DNA of 21,135 nt from JAFGRR01 sp964499235 (GTDB lineage Bacteria > Planctomycetota > Phycisphaerae > UBA1845 > Fen-1342): NCBI GenBank assembly GCA_964499235.1, contig CAZCKC010000055.1, forward strand, positions 1 to 21,135. Reading direction: 5' to 3'. The position numbers were made by a program, and so were the translations under genes. Positions 7,724 to 15,904 of this stretch are shown here, piece by piece. The stretch's first letter is position 1, and every line of letters begins with the position of its first letter. The notes beneath the pieces were generated by a model. It saw only the letters and a program-made list of their open reading frames with translations, searched no databases and was not told the DNA's origin.

Positions 7724-8965
7724 GTGTTTACCCAGCTCAACCGCCACATCAAGCGGCTCGTCCTGCGGCAGCAACGCAGCCGCCCGATCGTCCGCCTGAG
7801 CGACACCACCCTCCGCGACGGCTGCCAGACCCCCGGCGTCCGCCTTCAGCCGGCCGAAAAGGCTGAGATCGCCGCCGCCCTCGCCGCGGCCGGCGTGCAC
7901 TCGATCGACTGTGGCTTTCCGGCCGCCGGTCCAGTCGAGCTGGCCGGGGTGAAGGCGATCGCCCAGGCCGTTCGCGGCCCGGTGCTGTCCGCCCACGCCC
8001 GCACCAAGCGCGAGGACATCGACATTGCGGCCGAGGCGTTGGCCGCCGTCTCGCCATTGAAGCGGGCCGTGACGATCTTCATCGGCATCAGCCCGACGCA
8101 TCGCGAGCACAAGCACGGGCTCAGCAAGTCGCAGGTCATCGACGCGGTGACCGACGCCGTCCGCTACGCGTCGCAGCACTTCGAGCTGATCTCCTTCGGG
8201 CCCGAAGACGCCTCGCGCACCGAGCCCGAGTTCCTGCACGCGATCTACCAGGCGGCGATCGCGGCCGGCTGCATCTCAATCGGCTACACCGACACCGTCG
8301 GCGTCCAGACGCCCGACAAGGTCTACGACACGCTCCGCCGCGTGCAGGACGAAGTCCCGAATATCGGCGACGCGCTCCAGGCCGTGCACTTCCACAACGA
8401 CCTCGGCCTCGCCACCGCCAACGCGCTCGCCGCGATCAAGGCCGGCGCGCATATCGTGCAAGGCACCGTCAACGGCATCGGCGAACGGGCCGGCAACACG
8501 GCGATCGAAGAGGTCGCGCTCGCGCTGTACCTGCACCGCGAAGAGTACCGCAGGTCCTGCGCCGTCAAGCTTGACGCCCTGACCGCCCTCTCGCAGCTCG
8601 TGGCGGAGCGCACCGGCTTCCGGCCTGCCGGCAACAAGGCCGTCGTCGGCACGCACCTCTTCCGCACCGAGACCGGCGTCCACCAGGACGGCCTGCTCAA
8701 GAACCCGATGACCTACCTGCCCTACCCGCCGGAGCTCGTCGGCGCCGGGCCCGTGGAGTTCGGCCTCGGCCCAAACAGCGGCCGCAAGGCAGTCCGCCGC
8801 GAGCTCGAGGCCCAGGGGCTGCCCGCCGGGGAGGAGTACGTCGAACAGGTGCTCGGCTTCCTGAAGGGCGGCGACTTCAACGCCAGCGAGAACGCGGAAG
8901 TGCAAGCGTTCCTGGAACGCCTGCGCCCGCATCTCGGGCCCGACGACGCCAAGCGGGCCAGCTGA
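7724..8965 (+). CDS. LeuA/homocitrate-synthase-like acyltransferase lacking the regulatory domain
   Basis: A 413-residue DRE-TIM metallolyase that would condense acetyl-CoA with a 2-oxo acid. RLSDTTLRDGCQTPG (24-38) carries catalytic R31 and metal ligand D32; VHFHND (221-226) provides H222 and H224; NGIGERAGN (250-258) is the family signature; TETGVHQDG (315-323) and NSGR (351-354) belong to the linker subdomains. It stops before the roughly 120-residue leucine-binding regulatory domain of full LeuA, so it is nearer in length to homocitrate or citramalate synthases. The usual DGEQ/DGNQ is DGCQ here (C34), which touches the active site and may reflect another substrate. The GTG start has AAAGGA upstream, at slightly long spacing. 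An epimerase gene follows after three bases. The substrate cannot be fixed from sequence. Confidence 0.85.
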   Translation: MFTQLNRHIKRLVLRQQRSRPIVRLSDTTLRDGCQTPGVRLQPAEKAEIAAALAAAGVHSIDCGFPAAGPVELAGVKAIAQAVRGPVLSAHARTKREDIDIAAEALAAVSPLKRAVTIFIGISPTHREHKHGLSKSQVIDAVTDAVRYASQHFELISFGPEDASRTEPEFLHAIYQAAIAAGCISIGYTDTVGVQTPDKVYDTLRRVQDEVPNIGDALQAVHFHNDLGLATANALAAIKAGAHIVQGTVNGIGERAGNTAIEEVALALYLHREEYRRSCAVKLDALTALSQLVAERTGFRPAGNKAVVGTHLFRTETGVHQDGLLKNPMTYLPYPPELVGAGPVEFGLGPNSGRKAVRRELEAQGLPAGEEYVEQVLGFLKGGDFNASENAEVQAFLERLRPHLGPDDAKRAS

Positions 8966-8968
8966 CCG

Positions 8969-10006
8969 ATGGCGGAGCGGGCCCACACGCCGACGGCAAC
9001 GCAACCGGTATCCGCGTCGGATCCGGCGCGCTCGCGTCTCGAGACCGAGCACGTGCTGGTGACCGGCGCCGCCGGCTGGTTGGGCGGCGTGATCGCCGAG
9101 CTTCTGGCGACGGCAGGGCACCCCGTCCGCGTCACCGATCGCGTCGCGATCCGGCCCGCCGCCCGCCGCGCGGTCCGCACCGGCGATCTCCGCGACCCCG
9201 CCTTCTGCCGGGAACTCGTCGCGGGCGTCACCACCGTCGTCCATTGCGCAGCCCGCCAGTACCACCAGCACCTGCCCCGCCGGCAGCGCGAGCGTGTCTT
9301 CGCCGAGAACGTCGCGATGTCGCAGGCACTTGCGACGGCCGTCAGCGAAAGCGACGCGCAGCACGTCGTCTTCATCTCCAGCGACATGGTCTACGGCGCC
9401 GACCGGCCCAACCCGACACGCGAGAGCGATCCACTCCGACCCGCCGGTCCCTACGGTCGCAGCAAGGTCCGCTGCGAGCAGTGCTGGCAGCAGCTCGCCG
9501 GTCCGCAGCGAACCGTGACGATCCTGCGGCCGCGGGTGATTGTCGGCCCCGGTCGCCAGGGCGTGCTGCGGAACCTGTTCGAAAGCGTCCGCGCCGGCCG
9601 CCGCGTGCCGATCATCGGCCGAGGCGACAACCGCTATCAGCTGGTGTCGGTCGCCGATGTTGCCCGCGCCGCCGTGCTGGCGATCGCGGGTCGCGTCGCG
9701 GGCTGCTTCAACCTCGGCTCGCGCGAGCCGCTGACCGTAAGAGCGTTGCTCAGCCTGCTGATCGCCGCTGCCGGCAGCCGTTCTCGGCTTCTGCCGTTGC
9801 CCGCGGGTCCCAGCCGCGCGGCGCTCGCGCTGCTGGACCGCTTTGGCCGCGCGCCGCTCACACCGGAGCAGTACTGCACCACCGCGGCGGACCAGGTCGT
9901 CGACATCACGCGGGCCCGCGATATCCTGGGCTGGGAACCGCTGGAGCACGACGACGCGATGCTGGTTGCCGCTTACCGCGCTTACCTGGCGGACCGCGCG
10001 ACTTGA
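8969..10006 (+). CDS. NAD(P)-dependent epimerase/dehydratase (extended SDR)
   Basis: A 345-residue extended short-chain dehydrogenase. The Rossmann signature TGAAGWLG is at 32-39; VHCAA (91-95) is the strand-4 motif; SSDMVYG (137-143) supplies the active-site Ser region; Y162GRSK166 is the catalytic YxxxK pair; VADVARA and FNLGSREPLT follow in the C-terminal substrate lobe, as in nucleotide-sugar epimerases and 3-beta-HSD-like proteins. The first 27 residues are a polar extension before the fold. It starts three bases after the LeuA-like gene and its TGA overlaps the glycosyltransferase ATG by one base, so the three genes are one operon. A nucleotide-sugar substrate is plausible given the glycosyltransferase, but is inferred from context only. 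Confidence 0.85.
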   Translation: MAERAHTPTATQPVSASDPARSRLETEHVLVTGAAGWLGGVIAELLATAGHPVRVTDRVAIRPAARRAVRTGDLRDPAFCRELVAGVTTVVHCAARQYHQHLPRRQRERVFAENVAMSQALATAVSESDAQHVVFISSDMVYGADRPNPTRESDPLRPAGPYGRSKVRCEQCWQQLAGPQRTVTILRPRVIVGPGRQGVLRNLFESVRAGRRVPIIGRGDNRYQLVSVADVARAAVLAIAGRVAGCFNLGSREPLTVRALLSLLIAAAGSRSRLLPLPAGPSRAALALLDRFGRAPLTPEQYCTTAADQVVDITRARDILGWEPLEHDDAMLVAAYRAYLADRAT

Positions 10007-12219
10007 TGACACCCCCTGCCGCTCCAGCGTCGACCAGGAGACTGTGGCGCGGGTTGGGCGTGGCGGCCCTGCTCGTGGCGACGACGCTGCTCGCGCACGG
10101 TTGGTCGCTGGCCGACGGCGCGGTGCTCGACGACCACTGGCACCAGTACGGGCTGCGGACGCACGGCTGGTCGTTGACGGAACTGCAGCGCACGCTGACC
10201 ATCGAACCCGCCCAGTGGCTGACGCTCTGGTGGCAGACCGAGCCCGCGCGGTGGGAATACTTCCGCCCCGGCTTCATCCTGCTGATGAAGTTCTTCTACG
10301 TGGTGATCGGCGGCGAAGCGCCGTGGGTCCTGCACGCGCTCGCCATTGGCTTGCATGCGCTGAGCGCGGGGCTGATCTACCCCGTCGGCCGGCGGCTCGG
10401 CCTGCCATTCCTGCCAGCGCTCGGGGCCGCCCTCGCCTTCATCGTCTACCCACACGCCTTGATGACGGTCGCGTGGTCGTCGTCGCTGAACGTCGTCGCG
10501 AGCACGACGCTGACCCTCGCCGCCTTCGCCGCTTACCTGAAGGCAAGCGGCGTGCACCGCAGCACACTGGCCGCCCGCGGCACGCCGCCCCCAATGCGCT
10601 GGGGCTGGTACGTTGCTACCCTCATGCTTTGGCTGCTCGCGCTGACGCTCCGCGAGACCGCGCTCATCCTGCCCGCGGTCCTCGCCGCGACCGACCTCGC
10701 ATTTCACCCTGCGCGCGGCCTACGGCACCGAATCCGCGTCTACATCCCTCTCGCAGCGCTTGCCGTCGTCTTCGTCATCCTGCGCCTTCAGCTCGTCCAG
10801 CAGCCGATGCCCGACGTCTACGTGCAACGCCCCGAAGGCAGCCTCGCCGCCTACGCCGCCTGGGCGAGCGCCAAGCTCGTCCACTACCTCGCAACCGCCG
10901 TCTGGTTCGCGCCGATGACCATCGGCCCCACCGGCCGGCTGCACCCCTGGTCAGAAGCACCACTCGACTACGCCTTCATGCTCGGCCTGCTCGCCGGCGC
11001 GGCAGCGGTTTACATCTGGCTCGCGCGACGCCGGCCGGGCTGGTGGCTGTGGCCGCTGTGGATCCTCCTCGCCGTCCTGCCCGTGACGCCGGTGATCGCG
11101 ACGCCGCACTCGGGTTACTTGCCGGGCATCGGCGTCGCGTTCGCGGTGGGCTGGATCGCAGCAGGACGGCGTACCGCCCACCGCCCCGATTGGCCACGTC
11201 TCCGCCGCACGCTCCTCGTCGGCTACCTCTGTTTGGCCAGCCTCTTCACGCTCTTCAATCGCTGGCAGTGGACCGCGATCATCGCGGCCGAACAGCTCGT
11301 GGTCGAGTGGGTCGCCGCCCGCCCGCCTGCCGCCACCGCCGAGCACGTCTTCTTCATCAACCTCCCCTTCGTGAACGTCTACGCGAAGCCGGCCCTCGAC
11401 CGCCGGCTCGGGCCGCCCTTCACACAAGCCAATGCCGCCGTTTTGACCTTCGCACCGGACGCATTCTGGCTGCACCAGCACAGCCGACTACGCGTGCGCG
11501 ACGCGCACACGCTCGAGCTCTCGATTACCGGCCGGCCGTACTTCTCCGGCCTGCTCGGCCGCTTCCTGCTCGCCGGCTTCCGCAACGACGACCGCCTCCC
11601 GCCGGGCTACACCGAGAGCACGACTGAGTTCACGGCCCACGTTGAGACGCTCGAGCCCCGCGGCGTCCGCACGCTGCGCTTCCGCTTCGAGCGGCCGCTG
11701 AACGATCCGCGCTATGCGTTCTACTTCACGAGCCCCGCCTGCGGCGCGTCCCGGCTGGACTTCGACTGGCTCGAACGAGAACAACGCACGCCCGCCGCCC
11801 CGCTCGCGGCCGAAGATGCCATCGAAAAAGCCGCAGCCGCCCTGCACCTCGGCCGCGCTGCCGCCGGCGACGCCCTGCTCGCAACGGTTGTGGATCCGGC
11901 CTCCCCGCACCACGAGCAAGCCGCGGCCGCGATCCGCCCCGTCGCCACGTTCGTCGGCGCAGCGCTCGGCGGCCCCACCGTCCCGACCCCATCCACCACC
12001 GACGCCTGGCGCGAATTCGGCACGTGGTGGCGGACGCGGGTCACCGACCGGGCCCTCGCCGACAGCTGGCTGCTTCGCAACGACTTCAACGACCTCATCA
12101 AGCAGCGCGAAGAGGTGCCGAACGCCCGCATGTGGATGAGGATGCTGATTCGCTCCGACCTCTACCTGACGGGGCCGCCCTTCCCCGGCCCGCCCTTTCG
12201 CAGCCCACCCGCCAACTGA
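10006..12219 (+). CDS. GT-C type membrane glycosyltransferase-like protein
   Basis: A 737-residue protein. Roughly residues 1-420 carry about ten membrane helices and residues 421-737 form a soluble C-terminal part. After the first helix the loop has VLDDHW (40-45), with D42/D43 in the place of the acidic catalytic pair of GT-C enzymes such as GT39/ArnT/TMTC proteins, which transfer sugars from a polyprenyl-phosphate donor on the outer face of the membrane. Y-F-RPG-F (from about 85) also fits these families. The soluble part (VFFINLPFVNVYAKP, then a beta-rich stretch) is not recognised. The start at 10006 was chosen because it overlaps the epimerase stop as TGATG; the much longer open frame upstream runs through the epimerase gene out of frame. 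Donor and acceptor are unknown. Confidence 0.75.
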   Translation: MTPPAAPASTRRLWRGLGVAALLVATTLLAHGWSLADGAVLDDHWHQYGLRTHGWSLTELQRTLTIEPAQWLTLWWQTEPARWEYFRPGFILLMKFFYVVIGGEAPWVLHALAIGLHALSAGLIYPVGRRLGLPFLPALGAALAFIVYPHALMTVAWSSSLNVVASTTLTLAAFAAYLKASGVHRSTLAARGTPPPMRWGWYVATLMLWLLALTLRETALILPAVLAATDLAFHPARGLRHRIRVYIPLAALAVVFVILRLQLVQQPMPDVYVQRPEGSLAAYAAWASAKLVHYLATAVWFAPMTIGPTGRLHPWSEAPLDYAFMLGLLAGAAAVYIWLARRRPGWWLWPLWILLAVLPVTPVIATPHSGYLPGIGVAFAVGWIAAGRRTAHRPDWPRLRRTLLVGYLCLASLFTLFNRWQWTAIIAAEQLVVEWVAARPPAATAEHVFFINLPFVNVYAKPALDRRLGPPFTQANAAVLTFAPDAFWLHQHSRLRVRDAHTLELSITGRPYFSGLLGRFLLAGFRNDDRLPPGYTESTTEFTAHVETLEPRGVRTLRFRFERPLNDPRYAFYFTSPACGASRLDFDWLEREQRTPAAPLAAEDAIEKAAAALHLGRAAAGDALLATVVDPASPHHEQAAAAIRPVATFVGAALGGPTVPTPSTTDAWREFGTWWRTRVTDRALADSWLLRNDFNDLIKQREEVPNARMWMRMLIRSDLYLTGPPFPGPPFRSPPAN

Positions 12220-12221
12220 CA

Positions 12222-12246
12222 AGGCGCCCACCGCCCGTCCGCGCCT
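12222..12246. terminator. Hairpin between convergent genes
   Basis: AGGCGC (12222-12227) pairs perfectly with GCGCCT (12241-12246) around a 13-base loop and fills the 28 bp gap between the glycosyltransferase and hydrolase stops. There is no U-tract. Location is the main support. Confidence 0.35.
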
Positions 12247-12247
12247 C

Positions 12248-13615
12248 TCACGGCAGGTTCGCCGCCGGCCCGCGCTCGGGGTCAAAGAAGTTCACCAGCA
12301 GGCTGTAGAAATACCGCTGCGCATACGGCGCAAAGCCGAGGTGTCCGCCGCCCGGCAACATCAATGCCGCCACCCGCGGGTTGTCGATCATCGCTACGAG
12401 GTCCGCCACGTCCTGCGCATTGCCCATCGGATCGTTGGCCGCGTGCAGGATCAGCGTCGGCACCCGCGCATGCTCGAGCTTGTTCCCCGCCGGCAGGTCG
12501 CGGTACGGCAGCAGCCGCAGGTACGTGAGTCCCTCCGCCACGATCTCCGGGTAGTAGCCCGGCTCGCGGGCGAGCTCGGTATCGATCAGGTCGCGTAGGC
12601 TGCCGTTCACCGCGTTCCCCTTGCGCCGCTGCCGCGCTTCCACCTCCTGCTGGAACTTGTCGATGATCGCATCGTCCCAGATCGACCAGGACAGCTCGCA
12701 GCGATCGGCGAATTCCTCAAAACGAAGCGTCGGCGACAACGCGATCACGCCCGCCTCGTAATGCCGATCCGCCGTCGGCTGGTACCGCAGCGGCCGCAGG
12801 CGCGGCGCGACGAACGGACTCTCCGCCGGCCGCCCCGTTTCCCACGCCGCCAGTAGCGCCTTGTTCGCCCCCCAGCACGCCCCGATCAGGCCCGTGCGCC
12901 GAACCTCCGGCCGCACCTGGAGCCACTCGGCCACCGCCAGCAGGTCGGCCGTCTCGCGCACGCCGAACGTGTACGGCACATCCGGATGGAACCGCTCGGT
13001 CTGCCCCGCCCCGCGCTGCTCCAGTCCCAGCACGTGGTAGCCGTTGGCCAGGAAGAGCTGGCTCAGGATCCGGCTCCGCCGCGGCCCGGTGTCGCCGAAG
13101 AAGCCCGGCAGGATCACGATGCAGTCCGCCTCGATCACCTGCCCGTCGCGCCGCGCCAGCCCGAGTTGCCCGAAGAGCTCCAGCTCGGCGTTGATCGGGA
13201 TCGACACCCACTCACAGCCCGGCCACGTCGGCGCCCGCTCCTCGATGTACAGGTCCGCCCCAGTCGACTGCGCACTGTGCAGCACGCCGTCAAAGTTCCC
13301 TAACACTGTGTGCACCGTCGCCGCGTCGAGATCGAATGCCGCCAGGACATCGATCGGCTCCCCGGCCGCATCGGTCAGCTCCGCGGTCACGCGCGCCGGT
13401 GGATCGTCGGCCGGCAACTCGTCCGCGAACGCATCGCGAAAGTACGCGATCCACGCCCGGGTGTGCCCCTCGCGCGCGACGTCGGACACCGGGAGCTCGA
13501 CCCTGCGCACGTCGACCGCCCGGTGCGGAAACGCCTGCTCGCTAAAGCAGCCGGCGCTCAGCAACCCGCAAGCCGTCAGCACTCCCAGCACCCACCCGCG
13601 GCGACTACTCAGCAT
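12248..13615 (-). CDS. Alpha/beta-hydrolase lipoprotein with Cys nucleophile elbow
   Basis: A 455-residue putative lipoprotein: RR in the n-region, a hydrophobic core, then the lipobox LSAGC with C23. The hydrolase fold occupies about 160-445. IVILPGFFGDTG (166-177) is the oxyanion region and YHVLGLEQRGAGQT (193-206) the strand before the nucleophile. The elbow is GACWG (245-249), so C247 replaces the usual Ser. HAANDP (391-396) gives D395 and PGGGHLGF (421-428) gives H425, completing a Cys-Asp-His triad. Dienelactone hydrolases use the same Cys elbow. The ATG at 13615 is preferred because it gives a proper signal peptide; a longer start at 13645 is possible. It overlaps the phosphatase-like gene by 11 bp, so the two are translationally coupled. 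The substrate is unknown. Confidence 0.8.
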   Translation of the reverse strand: MLSSRRGWVLGVLTACGLLSAGCFSEQAFPHRAVDVRRVELPVSDVAREGHTRAWIAYFRDAFADELPADDPPARVTAELTDAAGEPIDVLAAFDLDAATVHTVLGNFDGVLHSAQSTGADLYIEERAPTWPGCEWVSIPINAELELFGQLGLARRDGQVIEADCIVILPGFFGDTGPRRSRILSQLFLANGYHVLGLEQRGAGQTERFHPDVPYTFGVRETADLLAVAEWLQVRPEVRRTGLIGACWGANKALLAAWETGRPAESPFVAPRLRPLRYQPTADRHYEAGVIALSPTLRFEEFADRCELSWSIWDDAIIDKFQQEVEARQRRKGNAVNGSLRDLIDTELAREPGYYPEIVAEGLTYLRLLPYRDLPAGNKLEHARVPTLILHAANDPMGNAQDVADLVAMIDNPRVAALMLPGGGHLGFAPYAQRYFYSLLVNFFDPERGPAANLP

Positions 13616-15164
13616 GCTCGGCCTGCCACGTCTCCACCAACGCATCGAGCGCGCTCCGCAACTCCGACATCGCCACCGGCTCCGGTATCTGCCCGTACGT
13701 GCTCATCACGAACGCCGTTGACGATTCCCGCCGCAGGCTGCCGTGCGTCGCCCAGTGCTCGATGAAATGCCACATAAACCCATCCCCCGACAGCCACCCG
13801 GGCGCCAGCGACACGACCACGTCCGGCGGATGCCTGTACGCGCCGTGCCAGACATCCCACAGCCGCCGCACCGGATCCGGATAGCGATGCGCCACCGTCG
13901 CCTTAAACAACCGCTTACTCGCGACGAAACCGTCCTCCCTCACCGCGCCCGCTTCCCGGAGCTCAGCAAGAACCGGCCCTAACGCCAGCGGATCTCCGAA
14001 TATCGGCCGATACCGAAAGCCGGCGTTCGACCGCTCGATCAGCGCTCGCCCGTCCGCGCTCAGCACGACGACCGCCCCCTCATCGGGATACGCCACGAGC
14101 TCCACGCCGCTGAACCCGGCCAGCGCCCGGGCCAGCGCCACCCGCTCCGGCCCGTAGATCGCCGCCATGCTCACCAGCCCGAACTCCGGCACGAACACGC
14201 TGGCCGGCTGCGGCGGCGTCCGCCAGCCCTCGAACCCGGCCGCCGCCAGCTCGTCGCCAAGCTTCATCCGCCGGTGCGGCCCGAACGCATGCCCGTGATC
14301 CGACATCACCGTGATGTGCAGCTTGCCGCGGTAGCGCTGCGTCAGCTGCTGGCACAGTTGGTCCACCAGCAGCAAGGCCTGCTGGTGGCCCGTCCGCCCG
14401 CGCCACATCCCCAGCCCCGACGTCGACACGACGTAGCCGACGAACTCGCCCGGTCCCGCCGCCGCCAGCTGCCGCTCGATTGCGCCCAGCTCGTGCTCCA
14501 GCCATGCGAACGAGTCCAGGTACGACCAGGCGTGATCGCCATACGGCAGGTAATAGTCCACCGCGGCCAGCCACGCGCTGTTCGTCTTGTCCAGATACTC
14601 TTTCGTGGCATCGCTCCGCCGCCCATTCTTCACGTGCGCTGCCTCGACCGCCGGCGTCGGCCGCAACCCGAAGAACTCGTTGAGCGCGACATCCGTCATC
14701 ACCGGAAACGGGCTGATCACCCGCTGCGGGGGCGCACACAAACGAAACGCCCCGTGCCGGTGCAGGTCCGCCGCCACGTCATGCGGCACGCTGTCCATGA
14801 TCAGCAGCAGGTGCTGTTCCGCCGCCGCCCGCTGCTGCTCGAGGTCCAGTTCCGCAACCACGGTCCCGGCGCTCGCATCCATGAAAAGCAACGCCGCCAC
14901 CCGGCCACGCTCGTCCAGCCGATACCCGTAGTCCGCCGCCCCGTCGCCGTCCGTGTCGTACAGCGGCTGCCGAGCATCGTCGTCGAAATAGCTCACGGGC
15001 GCGGCCGGAAACCCCGTCGGCCCCGGCCCGGCGCAACCCACCACCCAGACGACCAACGCCATGGCCGCCAGCAGCGCCGCACGCCCCGCCGCGACCGGCG
15101 CTGTTCGTCCCTCACCAGGCCCCTCGGCCGGCCATCGCAAAGTTAGTGACCACCGTTGTTTCAT
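13605..15164 (-). CDS. Alkaline-phosphatase-superfamily lipoprotein
   Basis: A 519-residue putative lipoprotein, with a hydrophobic stretch ending at VVGC (C44). A Ca-loop-like DTDGDGAADY follows (D70, D72, D74). The catalytic fold starts with LLLIMDS (D124, metal ligand) and FPVMTD with T157 in the place of the catalytic Thr/Ser of type I phosphodiesterases; VMSDHGHAFG gives D289/H290, and ATHGSLRRES gives H474. The usual D-x-x-G-H motif before SDHGH appears only as STSGLG, so two zinc ligands seem to be missing. Enzymes of this superfamily hydrolyse or transfer phosphate or sulfate esters. An alternative GTG start lies at 15179; neither start has a clear ribosome binding site. It is the first gene of a two-gene lipoprotein operon with the hydrolase. 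Confidence 0.7.
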   Translation of the reverse strand: MKQRWSLTLRWPAEGPGEGRTAPVAAGRAALLAAMALVVWVVGCAGPGPTGFPAAPVSYFDDDARQPLYDTDGDGAADYGYRLDERGRVAALLFMDASAGTVVAELDLEQQRAAAEQHLLLIMDSVPHDVAADLHRHGAFRLCAPPQRVISPFPVMTDVALNEFFGLRPTPAVEAAHVKNGRRSDATKEYLDKTNSAWLAAVDYYLPYGDHAWSYLDSFAWLEHELGAIERQLAAAGPGEFVGYVVSTSGLGMWRGRTGHQQALLLVDQLCQQLTQRYRGKLHITVMSDHGHAFGPHRRMKLGDELAAAGFEGWRTPPQPASVFVPEFGLVSMAAIYGPERVALARALAGFSGVELVAYPDEGAVVVLSADGRALIERSNAGFRYRPIFGDPLALGPVLAELREAGAVREDGFVASKRLFKATVAHRYPDPVRRLWDVWHGAYRHPPDVVVSLAPGWLSGDGFMWHFIEHWATHGSLRRESSTAFVMSTYGQIPEPVAMSELRSALDALVETWQAEHAE

Positions 15165-15303
15165 CAGGAGAATCGACACTCGGCAGGAGCAGGGGTCAGT
15201 CCGGCGCGGTACTTTCCATACGCCTTCCAGCCGGCATCCTGACCAACCCGCCGAGCAGCGTCAACAAAACCGCCCAGCCGCCCACCGCGCAACCTGGGAA
15301 CCA

Positions 15304-15870
15304 CTACTCAATGACCGCGCCGGCCGCGCTCATCTCGTCCAGCGCCCCCGCCCCGTCCTCCGCCGACACCGGCCGCGTCGCCGCCGCGATCAGCACGACC
15401 TCGAACCCCGTCTGGCGGGCGTCGAGCACGCTCGCCCGCACGCAGACGTCCTGCGCCAGCCCGCCAACGAGCAGCCGCCGCACGCCGTCCCGCTCCAGCC
15501 GCTGAGAGAATCCCGTCTGATCGAACACCGAGTACTGGTCCTGGTCGAACCGCACGCCCTTCGTCACGACCACCGTCGCGGTCGGCAGTTCGAGCCGCGG
15601 GTGAAACCGCGCGCCCGGGCTGTCCTGCAGGCAGTGCACCGGCCACGGGCCCCCGAAGTCCTGAAAGCTGACGTGGCCCACCGGGTGCCAGTCCCGCGAC
15701 GCGTAGACCGGGCGGTTCCGATTGACGGCCACCTGAGCCCATGCATTGAGCACGGGCACGACCCCGTCGCCCCCGGGCACGGCCAGCGCGCCGCCGGGAC
15801 AGAAGTCGTTCTGCACGTCCACGATCAGCAGCGCGTCGCCGTCTTGAAAGGTCTTCTCAGGATCAGCCAT
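15304..15870 (-). CDS. pncA: Nicotinamidase
   Basis: A 188-residue isochorismatase-fold amidase that converts nicotinamide to nicotinate and ammonia. The catalytic triad is visible: D18 in IVDVQNDF, K104 in VVTKG and C143 in DVCVRAS. Metal ligands are D60 and H62 in SRDWHPVGH and H79 in WPVHC, the arrangement special to PncA rather than other isochorismatase-fold enzymes. GGLAQDVCV (136-144) contains the cis-peptide loop before the Cys. The ATG at 15870 has GGGAG seven bases upstream; the longer open frame is rejected because it runs into pncB and lacks homology. It lies 34 bp downstream of pncB on the same strand, so the two make one salvage operon. Confidence 0.92.
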   Translation of the reverse strand: MADPEKTFQDGDALLIVDVQNDFCPGGALAVPGGDGVVPVLNAWAQVAVNRNRPVYASRDWHPVGHVSFQDFGGPWPVHCLQDSPGARFHPRLELPTATVVVTKGVRFDQDQYSVFDQTGFSQRLERDGVRRLLVGGLAQDVCVRASVLDARQTGFEVVLIAAATRPVSAEDGAGALDEMSAAGAVIE

Positions 15871-15904
15871 GGCGTGCTCCCTGCAAGCCGTTGCACGAAC
15901 GGCG

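Noticed and set aside
8276..10012. Long minus-strand frame (578 codons) opposite the LeuA-like and epimerase genes
   Set aside because: The plus strand has full metallolyase and SDR signatures; the shadow peptide has no domain.
9244..12219. Extending the glycosyltransferase start upstream to 9244
   Set aside because: The extension lies inside the epimerase gene in another frame; the TGATG overlap at 10006 is the normal start.
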